Shown here: piece by piece, positions 1 through 5,821 of the stretch
How the letters are laid out: every line of letters begins with the position of its first letter
Position numbering within the stretch: position 1 is the stretch's first letter
Assembly: GCA_903921945.1 (NCBI GenBank)
Contig: CAIXSC010000174.1
Coordinates: forward strand, 1-6,917
Direction: 5' to 3'
Origin: an uncultured Planctomycetaceae bacterium
Lineage (GTDB): Bacteria; Planctomycetota; Planctomycetia; Pirellulales; Pirellulaceae
DNA length: 6,917 nt
Notes under the pieces: generated by a model
The model's database searches: none
Seen by the model: the letters and a program-made list of their open reading frames with translations, nothing else
Told to the model about the DNA's origin: nothing
Made by a program: the position numbers and the translations under genes

Positions 1-19
1 AAAACCCGAAAAGGTTTGG

Positions 20-123
20 GCCACGGCGAAGACGCTGGCTGGGTTGGAAGCGGGATTCGCTACGGCGGCGCCGAGCGGTCTGGCGGCCCGGCCGTCGCCT
101 ACGGCTCGGCGGTAAACGAAGAC
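20..123. repeat. Structured direct repeat, copy 1 (104 bp)
   Basis: This segment recurs 124 bp further on with 97 of 104 identical bases; the differences are at 60, 80, 85, 94, 101, 112 and 116. Inside it CGCCGAGC (69-76) is complementary to GCTCGGCG (104-111), which would form an 8-bp stem. A smaller inverted pair, GCCGT/ACGGC (91-95 and 101-105), competes for part of the same bases. The period of 124 is not a multiple of three, so a shared reading frame through both copies would shift; I take the segment as non-coding. It lies downstream of the minus-strand peptidase gene. I recognise no named repeat family. Confidence 0.85.
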
Positions 124-146
124 GCGGGATTCTTTCGTTTATCGCC
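108..146. repeat. Inverted repeat bridging the two repeat copies
   Basis: GGCGGTAAACGAA (108-120) and TTCGTTTATCGCC (134-146) are complementary at 12 of 13 positions, and the remaining pair is a G-T wobble in one orientation. The loop is 13 nt. The left arm is the tail of copy 1 and the right arm includes the first bases of copy 2, so the hairpin exists only because the copies are adjacent. No T-run follows on either strand, so it is not a standard intrinsic terminator. Confidence 0.6.
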
Positions 147-247
147 ACGGCGAAGACGCTGGCTGGGTTGGAAGCGGGATTCGGTACGGCGGCGCCGAGC
201 GGTGTGGCCGCCCGGCCATCGCCTGCGGCTCGGCGATAACCGAAGAC
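144..247. repeat. Structured direct repeat, copy 2 (104 bp)
   Basis: This is the second copy of the element at 20-123. The outer stem arms CGCCGAGC (193-200) and GCTCGGCG (228-235) are unchanged from copy 1. The loop has diverged and here contains its own perfect hairpin, TGGCC/GGCCA (205-209 and 214-218, 4-nt loop), giving a nested stem. The copy ends 15 bp from the peptidase stop codon, in its immediate 3' flank. A role in mRNA 3'-end stability or partial termination is possible but unproven. Confidence 0.85.
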
Positions 248-262
248 GGTTGGCCGATCGGC
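237..262 (-). other. Palindromes just after the peptidase stop codon
   Basis: Immediately after the minus-strand stop codon (TAA at 265-263) lies the perfect 10-bp palindrome GCCGATCGGC (253-262). It is followed by a small hairpin, AACCG/CGGTT (238-242 and 247-251) with a 4-nt loop. No U-tract follows, so I do not call a terminator. The structures could still mark the 3' end of the transcript or slow exonucleases. Confidence 0.4.
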
Positions 263-1981
263 TTAGCGCCGCTCCGGTTGCGGCGAGGCATTGGCGGCAT
301 CCGATCGCGCCTGCGCCTTGGCGCGAATCTCCGCGCGAACAGACACGAGCCGCTCGGGCCAAATGAATTCGGGGCATTCGACCGGGTCGTAGCCCGCGAG
401 ATGGCCTTCGATCCGGGCGAGCGGCTTGCGGTACGTCAGCGGCGTATCGCCATAAACCGATTCGCACAAAGCCGCCAAGCCAGGATCGTAAGCTCGCAGT
501 TCGGCACGCGTGTCCACGTGGTTATGATCGTGGTCGTACGCTCGATTGTCGTTGAACCACGATTGCACGCCTTCCGCAAAATACTCGTGGTGGTTCACCG
601 CCGCATACTTGCCAGCCCATAACTTGGCCTTCATCGCCGCGTCGTAGGCCGCCTTCACCCGCGTATCAAACTCGGGATCAACCCGGACCAACCCGCGCAA
701 GTGCATGTTGTGCGCGAACTCGTGAATGAAGATGCTCTCCGTGGCGTACGGATCTCCCGGGTACCCCAACAAGTTTTCCTCGCCGCAACTGCACACCGGG
801 TCGGATTGCGAGCCGCCGAAGCCCCGCGCTCGGGCATCCCAAAAATCCTTGGGCTGCATGTGGGCGTATTCCGGGATGTCCGTCGAGAATTCGTCGCGAG
901 CGATCACAATCAAGCGCGATCCGCTGTCGATCATCGCGCGGCGGACGTCGGGACGCTTGGCAAGCATCAAGTCCACCAAATAGGCCGCCTCCTTCAATGC
1001 ATAGTCATTGACCTTCTCCGAGGAAACGATCGGATAGCCACCGGCGCTGACATGCTTCCGGTAAAACGCCGGCAACTTCAGTTCGGCGGGTGGCGCTCCC
1101 ACGCGGTAGCTTGCGCCGCCGGCCGCGGGACGTTCGACGGCCGCTGCACGCGGCGTCACTTGCCAGAGCTCGCCCAGCAGCCGGCCCATCGCGGGATCGT
1201 GCTCCCGCAGATGGACACGATGGAACGGAAAGAAATCGTTGACTCCAAAATAGGCTTCCGTCAATTCCGCAAAATACTCTTTGTGGTTGGTCAACGCGTA
1301 CGCTCGCCGCTTCTCGCCGCTCGACGACTCGCGGACCTGCTCGTACCGGCCGGCTTTCACCGCGTCGGCGAACGCCTCGCGGACCCGCGGTTCGTCAAAG
1401 CCCAGGACGCGGTCATGGTAGGCATGGGCCAATTCATGCAACACCATCGCGGGCATGCGTTTGGTTTCCGCCGCGAACTGGGGAATATTGGTAAATTGAA
1501 TGGCCTTCGCCATCGCCGGATCGCGTCCATGATCCCGTAGCCATTTCTCGTCCGGATGGTATTCGCCCGTCGGTCGGAAGCCGGCCGGTTGTGGCGACAT
1601 CCAGATCCGGACCTTTCGCAGTTCGGCCAACGGCCCCGCGGGAATGATCCGCGCCACCTCGCGCAGCTGCGCCTCCAGCAATCGCATCGCCACGTCCATC
1701 GCGGCCGGATCGGCCGCCCGCAACGAATCGCTAACGTGTACCGTCCAGCCAACCACCTCGAGCGTTTGATGCTCGGCAACCACGGGGATGCCTTGCGCGG
1801 GAAGCGGTTCCGCGGCGGCATTCGGTTTACCCCCTTGAGCTTCGTCCGCCACCACGACAGGCGTCGCCCACGGCCAGCCAAGCCCGACTCGATGCGCTAT
1901 CGCGCCAAGCGACACCACCAAGCCTAGGGCCAGCAACGAGCGGCTCGCGAGACGCTCGGGGAAAAACGGCATTCGTGCCAT
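263..1981 (-). CDS. Probable exported tandem zinc metallopeptidase
   Basis: The protein (572 aa from the chosen start) has two successive gluzincin-type domains. Counting residues from the ATG at 1981, domain 1 (about 70-275) has HELAH at 182-186 and a later NHKEYFAE block at 232-239. Domain 2 (about 300-535) has HEFAH at 420-424 and NHHEYFAE at 463-470. In both, the glutamate in EYFAE is the likely third zinc ligand, as in the anthrax lethal-factor-like (ATLF/M34-related) fold. The N-terminus has positive residues and a short hydrophobic stretch (about 16-29), so export or membrane anchoring is likely; no lipobox is seen. An in-frame GTG at 2011 would add 10 residues, but only the ATG at 1981 has a Shine-Dalgarno (GGAG at 1995-1992, 10 nt upstream). 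Substrate and role are unknown. The gene lies 113 nt after pabA on the same strand and could be read through or separately transcribed. Confidence 0.85.
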   Translation of the reverse strand: MARMPFFPERLASRSLLALGLVVSLGAIAHRVGLGWPWATPVVVADEAQGGKPNAAAEPLPAQGIPVVAEHQTLEVVGWTVHVSDSLRAADPAAMDVAMRLLEAQLREVARIIPAGPLAELRKVRIWMSPQPAGFRPTGEYHPDEKWLRDHGRDPAMAKAIQFTNIPQFAAETKRMPAMVLHELAHAYHDRVLGFDEPRVREAFADAVKAGRYEQVRESSSGEKRRAYALTNHKEYFAELTEAYFGVNDFFPFHRVHLREHDPAMGRLLGELWQVTPRAAAVERPAAGGASYRVGAPPAELKLPAFYRKHVSAGGYPIVSSEKVNDYALKEAAYLVDLMLAKRPDVRRAMIDSGSRLIVIARDEFSTDIPEYAHMQPKDFWDARARGFGGSQSDPVCSCGEENLLGYPGDPYATESIFIHEFAHNMHLRGLVRVDPEFDTRVKAAYDAAMKAKLWAGKYAAVNHHEYFAEGVQSWFNDNRAYDHDHNHVDTRAELRAYDPGLAALCESVYGDTPLTYRKPLARIEGHLAGYDPVECPEFIWPERLVSVRAEIRAKAQARSDAANASPQPERR

Positions 1982-1991
1982 GGGCAGAAGA

Positions 1992-1995
1992 CTCC
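1992..1995 (-). promoter_or_regulatory. Ribosome binding site of the peptidase gene
   Basis: GGAG on the minus strand lies 10 nt before the ATG at 1981. It lies inside the frame that the upstream GTG (2011) would use, and nothing comparable precedes that GTG. This decides the start in favour of 1981. Confidence 0.55.
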
Positions 1996-2094
1996 GAGAA
2001 GTGTGAAGCACCGCGACGAAATGAATTGAACCGAATAGACCAGACGGTGGGACAAAGAAGCGAACGGACGACGGAAGCCAACGGAAGCGGACTC

Positions 2095-2754
2095 TTAAAA
2101 GGTGACCGGCTGTGCGGGAATCGCGGGCAGCGGCGGAGGCGGGGCAAGTTCATCGGAAATGGCAGGTCGCGGATCGACGAGCGGCAATCCGGCCACGGCG
2201 AGAAAGCGTTCCAGCAACACGTAGCCGCACTCGGTGAGCACGGACTCGGGATGGAACTGCAAACCATAGACGGCCCGATGGCGATGCCGCACGGACATCA
2301 CGGTTCCGTCCGGCGCCCAGGCGTCGGCGACCAGCGAGTCTGGCCAATGTTGGCAATCGAGCGCCAGCGAGTGGTAACGACCGACTCGCAGCGGATTGGG
2401 GAGGCCCCGAAACAGTCCCGCATCGGCGTGGCGGATCAGGCTGGCCCTTCCGTGCATCGGTTCGGCAGCCCGGACCACGCGGGCGCCGAACGCCGCGCCG
2501 ATCGCCTGGTGGCCGAGACAGACACCCAGCATCGGAAACCGCTCATGCAGTTCGCGGACGACGGGCACGGAGACGCCGGCTTCCGCGGGACTGCAAGGGC
2601 CCGGGGAAATCACGATCGCGGCGGGCGCAAGCCGTTCGATTTCCGCGATCGTGACGCGATCGTTTCGTTCGACCCGCGTTTCCTGGCCAAGCCGCCGCAG
2701 ATATCGGGCCAAGTTATGCACAAAGCTATCGTAGTTATCGATCAACAGAATCAT
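2095..2754 (-). CDS. pabA: Aminodeoxychorismate synthase, glutaminase subunit (PabA)
   Basis: This is a class I glutamine amidotransferase (219 aa) that hydrolyses glutamine and passes ammonia to PabB in p-aminobenzoate synthesis in the cytoplasm. The start MILLIDNYDSF is the usual PabA/TrpG opening. ISPGPCSP (49-56) forms the oxyanion region, C79 in GVCLGHQ is the nucleophile, and H168 and E170 in FHPES complete the triad. The frame stays open upstream (to 2805), but family homology begins at this ATG, which has GGGAG 7 nt before it. The ATG overlaps the pabB stop as ATGA (2754-2751), so translation is probably coupled. Residues from about 192 on are a proline-rich tail beyond the usual family end near 190. 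PabA and TrpG cannot be separated by sequence alone and some serve both pathways; the neighbouring pabB favours PabA. Confidence 0.93.
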   Translation of the reverse strand: MILLIDNYDSFVHNLARYLRRLGQETRVERNDRVTIAEIERLAPAAIVISPGPCSPAEAGVSVPVVRELHERFPMLGVCLGHQAIGAAFGARVVRAAEPMHGRASLIRHADAGLFRGLPNPLRVGRYHSLALDCQHWPDSLVADAWAPDGTVMSVRHRHRAVYGLQFHPESVLTECGYVLLERFLAVAGLPLVDPRPAISDELAPPPPLPAIPAQPVTF

Positions 2755-4292
2755 GGCACCGCTCCCGGAGCGAGCGACCGGAGCAGGCCAGCCGCTTTGT
2801 GCCACGTTTCCTCATATTCGTTCTGCGGGTTCGACTGCGCGACAACACCGCCGCCGACCGGCAATTGCCACCAGCCGCCCCCGGCGGTGATCGTTCGGAT
2901 CAGGATGTTCAGGTCCATGGCCCCGTCGAAGCCCAAGTAACCCAGGCATCCGCAGTAGGGTCCGCGCGCCGTCGGTTCCAGCTCGGCGATGATCTCCATC
3001 GCTCGGACTTTCGGAGCGCCGGTGATCGAACCGCCCGGAAACGCGTTCCACAGCAGGTCGAACGGCGTGCGGCCGGCGGCCAGCCGTCCCGAAATCACCG
3101 ACACCAGATGTTGCACGAATTCATAGACCTCCAACCCGCACAGCTTTTCCACGCGCACACTATCCGGCTCGCAAACGGTCGACAGGTCATTGCGCAGCAG
3201 GTCGACGATCATGGTGTTCTCGGCGCGATCCTTTTCGCTCGCGAGCAATTCGTCTCCGGTGAAGAGATCGGCCTCGGGACTGGCGCTGCGGCGACGCGTG
3301 CCTTTGATCGGCCGCGCCTCGACCCGCCCGCCGCGTACTTGCAAGAAGCGTTCCGGGGACGCGCTCACAACCTGGAATGGCCCCGTGTCGAAGTAGCCCG
3401 CGAACGGCGCCGGATTGCGCTGCCTCAAGCGGCGATACAGTTCGATCGCGTCGCCATCAGCCGGGTGCAGCAATCGCTGCGACAGATTCACCTGGAAGAC
3501 GTCGCCCGCGTGAATGTATTCGACCGCCCTTCGCACGGCGTCCAAGTAACCGTCGCGGGAAAAGTTGCTGCCCAGCCGATCCGCGATTCCCTCGGCGGAC
3601 TCGCGGGTTGAAAACCGAGGGGCCATCGCGTCCGGGAACGATTCGGCGCCGCAGTCCGATTCCCCGCGACGCTCGATCCTCCATGGGTTCGAAGCGAGCG
3701 GTTGGCCCGAAATCCGGCATGAAGGATCCGCCTGGCCGCGAGCGCTCGCGCGCTTGCCGACCGCGGTCCGGACCGTCTCCACGGGCGACCGATCGAGCCA
3801 ACGTTGGAACTGGGCGGCCCGCTGACGGGCGCGGTCGACGCGTTCCTGCGCTGTTGTCGCTGGAAAGCCTTGCGAGACCAGCCAACCGCGGCGACGAACG
3901 TGATCGAAAGCCAGCACCACGTCGTACAGTCCGACCGCGAAGGCGGGGAAGGCGAATTCGTCGTAGCGTGGCGCGGGAACTCGTTCGATCGACTGTCCCA
4001 ATTCGTAGGCGAACACGCCGGCGACACCGCCTTGGAACGGCGGCAAATCGGGGAGCGTCGCCGCCGTCCATTCTCGTGTCAACCGCTCGAGACGCGAGTG
4101 AATCTCGGGATGGCCGGTCGGCAGTTCATGATAGGCGAACGGATCGGCGGCGACGAATGAGTAGCGGCCACGCTCGCCGTCGACGACCGCGCTGTCAAGA
4201 AAAAGAGTGTGCGGCAGGTCGCACAGCCGCAGCCAACACTGTTCGGCGTCGAGCGATTCGGGGAGCGGTTCGGCGATCGGCAACGGTGTCAC
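2751..4292 (-). CDS. pabB: Aminodeoxychorismate synthase component I (PabB)
   Basis: This 513-aa protein converts chorismate plus ammonia to 4-amino-4-deoxychorismate with PabA. The N-terminal anthranilate-synthase-I-like domain spans about 10-165 and the chorismate-binding domain about 245-508. PIKGTR (328-333) carries K330, the lysine that marks PabB; TrpE has alanine there (PIAGT). Other conserved blocks are SPERFL (312-317), AENTMIVDLLRND (357-369) and GGSITGAPK (420-428). The start is a GTG at 4292 overlapping the upstream stop as GTGA; no clear Shine-Dalgarno is seen, so it probably depends on coupling. Between the domains (about 167-243) is a longer than expected linker, rich in Arg, Ser and Pro with two cysteines, that looks like an in-frame insertion. 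No pabC (lyase) is in the window. Confidence 0.93.
   Translation of the reverse strand: MTPLPIAEPLPESLDAEQCWLRLCDLPHTLFLDSAVVDGERGRYSFVAADPFAYHELPTGHPEIHSRLERLTREWTAATLPDLPPFQGGVAGVFAYELGQSIERVPAPRYDEFAFPAFAVGLYDVVLAFDHVRRRGWLVSQGFPATTAQERVDRARQRAAQFQRWLDRSPVETVRTAVGKRASARGQADPSCRISGQPLASNPWRIERRGESDCGAESFPDAMAPRFSTRESAEGIADRLGSNFSRDGYLDAVRRAVEYIHAGDVFQVNLSQRLLHPADGDAIELYRRLRQRNPAPFAGYFDTGPFQVVSASPERFLQVRGGRVEARPIKGTRRRSASPEADLFTGDELLASEKDRAENTMIVDLLRNDLSTVCEPDSVRVEKLCGLEVYEFVQHLVSVISGRLAAGRTPFDLLWNAFPGGSITGAPKVRAMEIIAELEPTARGPYCGCLGYLGFDGAMDLNILIRTITAGGGWWQLPVGGGVVAQSNPQNEYEETWHKAAGLLRSLAPGAVP
2762..2766 (-). promoter_or_regulatory. Ribosome binding site of pabA
   Basis: GGGAG on the minus strand lies inside the end of pabB, 7 nt before the pabA ATG at 2754. 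It fixes the pabA start and allows re-initiation after pabB. Confidence 0.65.
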
Positions 4293-5719
4293 GATGATGG
4301 TGGCGTACTCGATTGGGCTTGACGGGCGCGGTGGGTGATTTCGAGCGACGTTTCCGGCGTGGTGAGAAATCCCCAGCGCAGCGACTCGTCTTGTTCGTAC
4401 TGTTTTCCAAGCGTGAGCGCGGTCGTGGCTTTCGCCAGTTCGTAGCCTAAATAGAACGCGTGGGACGCGTCGAGGTTTTTCGGCTGAGTCGCCTGCAATT
4501 GTTCAAACAGGCGGAATGCGTCGGCATGTTGCAAATGCACGCCTGCAGCGAGCAGGTGCAGTTGGCCACGCTCGGCGAACAAACGGTAATTCGAATCCCG
4601 GAGGCTGGACGCCAAGGTCGCCAGGAACTCGGGGCCGTGCTCGGCGACCTGTGGATCGCGGAGCATCACTAAATCGGGCTCCAAGTGCTTGGGCGGCGTG
4701 CCGCGCTCCACCGCGAAATGCACCAAGCGGCGCGCGAGATCGCATTCCCGCACACTGGACCGCGCCCAGGTAATGACTTGCGTCGTCAGCACGCTGCGGA
4801 TCCCAACCTCCTGGCAGAAACCAAGCAGCACGACGTTGATGGCGGCGGAATCGGCGTCGGTCAGCTCCGTGATGTTTCCGATCCCCATCATCATCTCGTA
4901 CGCTGGATAGCGACGACGGATTTCAAGGTACCTGCCGAGGCTTGCCGCGAATCCGCAACCAATCGGTTCGAGAATCGGATCCAGCCGGCACGGCACGCGG
5001 TGGGCATCGAGCCATTCGACGGTTTCGTCGAACCCGGCGAGCGATTTCGGGTCGTCGGGAATCGCCACCACTTCGCAGCCCCAGTCGGTCGAAGCTGAAC
5101 GATTACTGCTGTTCACCGACAACACGAGTTCAGCGCCCGCTCGCGTCGCGGCGGAAATTTCCCCTGGCGAAAGGCTGTCGATCGATACCCGCAATCCTTC
5201 GTCACGAAGCGCTTTGACGCAATCGGCCACCCCTTCCCACTGGCCATCCGGCTCGCAGCCAACGTCGATGAAATCGGCACCCTCCGCGCGAAGACGCTTG
5301 GCGACCCGGACGATCTCCGCCAACGAGAGACGGGGAGCGTGATTGATTTCCGCGATGATCTGAATGTTGTGGCGGCCGTAGTCGCGACGCGACTCGTCAC
5401 CCCGCCCAAAAAAAGCGGGCAGTTGCCGCAGGTCGTGCGGGCCGCATTCCAGCGTCACCGTTCCGTTCCGCTCGCCCAAACTTGCCTGAAGCGGACCGAG
5501 ATCGCCGGCGCAGTAGCCCGGCAGCACAACTCGACTTGCCTCGAGCGGCACCCGCCAGTGTTTCGCAATCCACCGCGGCGTCATCAACGCGGCGACGGTG
5601 ATCGGCAACACATCGATGGTGAACGCGAAGCCGCACCGCTCCGCCAGCCGTTCGACTTGACCGCGCAGCGCGCTTTCCGCCAGCCGTCCTGTGATGAAGT
5701 GAATGTGTTCCCGCTCCAT
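4289..5719 (-). CDS. Dihydropteroate-synthase-related protein (DUF6513 type)
   Basis: This 476-aa protein resembles the dihydropteroate synthase-related family of methanogens and planctomycetes (TIGR00284/DUF6513, recalled from memory). It has an N-terminal domain (about 1-115), a DHPS-like TIM barrel (about 118-320) and a C-terminal helical region containing LRWGFLT (447-453). Barrel blocks that echo FolP are EIN (124-126), FIDVGCEPDG (150-159), SIDS (179-182) and SVNSSN (201-206). The GSRKS-type lysine loop of FolP is not visible; GIGNITELTDADS (279-291) stands near that place. The likely role is a pterin/aminobenzoate step, possibly in tetrahydromethanopterin synthesis; the exact reaction is not established. 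It is the first gene of the pabBA operon and its TGA overlaps the pabB GTG. The ATG at 5719 lacks a good Shine-Dalgarno, and TACGAT lies close upstream. It is about 200 aa longer than FolP. Confidence 0.85.
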   Translation of the reverse strand: MEREHIHFITGRLAESALRGQVERLAERCGFAFTIDVLPITVAALMTPRWIAKHWRVPLEASRVVLPGYCAGDLGPLQASLGERNGTVTLECGPHDLRQLPAFFGRGDESRRDYGRHNIQIIAEINHAPRLSLAEIVRVAKRLRAEGADFIDVGCEPDGQWEGVADCVKALRDEGLRVSIDSLSPGEISAATRAGAELVLSVNSSNRSASTDWGCEVVAIPDDPKSLAGFDETVEWLDAHRVPCRLDPILEPIGCGFAASLGRYLEIRRRYPAYEMMMGIGNITELTDADSAAINVVLLGFCQEVGIRSVLTTQVITWARSSVRECDLARRLVHFAVERGTPPKHLEPDLVMLRDPQVAEHGPEFLATLASSLRDSNYRLFAERGQLHLLAAGVHLQHADAFRLFEQLQATQPKNLDASHAFYLGYELAKATTALTLGKQYEQDESLRWGFLTTPETSLEITHRARQAQSSTPPSS

Positions 5720-5821
5720 GCCCCAATCGTAGCATCCGAGACGCGGTCACGGTCGCCGACACCCGGCCCGAACGCTACAACATGGCTTCACAGGTCACTC
5801 ACCGGTCATCGGACATCCGCT
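5720..5821. promoter_or_regulatory. Divergent intergenic region
   Basis: This 102-nt gap separates the pabBA operon (leftward) from the Gfo/Idh-like gene (rightward) and must hold promoters for both unless transcription enters from elsewhere. TACGAT on the minus strand (5731-5726) resembles a -10 box and ends 6 nt before the operon ATG, but no convincing -35 box is seen. The motif GGTCA recurs at 5745, 5793 and 5804 on the plus strand. No rightward promoter is clear. Confidence 0.4.

Larger units (their letters stand above)
2095..5719 (-). other. Operon: DHPS-like protein, pabB, pabA
   Basis: Three minus-strand genes are joined by two 4-nt stop/start overlaps, GTGA at 4292-4289 and ATGA at 2754-2751. 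Such overlaps imply one mRNA and coupled translation, which suits the PabA-PabB heterodimer. The pathway logic is that PabA and PabB make the pABA precursor, and the DHPS-like protein is related to the enzyme that joins a pterin to it. The peptidase gene 113 nt downstream may or may not share the transcript. Confidence 0.85.

Noticed and set aside
1..20. Hairpin AAACC/GGTTT at the left edge as a terminator for the peptidase transcript
   Set aside because: The stem is only 5 bp, and the window ends before any T-run on the minus strand can be assessed.
20..247. CRISPR array or tRNA-like element
   Set aside because: There are only two copies, each 104 bp with a 20-bp gap, and no cloverleaf or short-repeat/spacer pattern is present.
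16..366. 116-codon plus-strand frame across the repeats
   Set aside because: The two repeat copies are read in different frames within it, it runs into the antisense of the peptidase gene, and its composition is low complexity.
701..1540. 279-codon plus-strand frame
   Set aside because: It is antisense to the metallopeptidase and shows no recognisable domain.
1982..2011. GTG start adding 10 residues to the peptidase
   Set aside because: No Shine-Dalgarno precedes the GTG, whereas GGAG sits 10 nt before the ATG at 1981 and the signal-like segment is intact from there.
1975..2940. 321-codon plus-strand frame
   Set aside because: It is antisense to pabA and the end of pabB and shows no family motif.
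2751..4292. Anthranilate synthase component I (TrpE) instead of PabB
   Set aside because: The active-site block reads PIKGT with lysine; TrpE has PIAGT. The neighbouring DHPS-like gene also points to pABA.
3377..4297. 306-codon Arg-rich open frame on the plus strand
   Set aside because: It lies fully antisense to pabB, whose motifs are unambiguous. The Arg-rich composition is typical of an antisense frame in GC-rich coding DNA.
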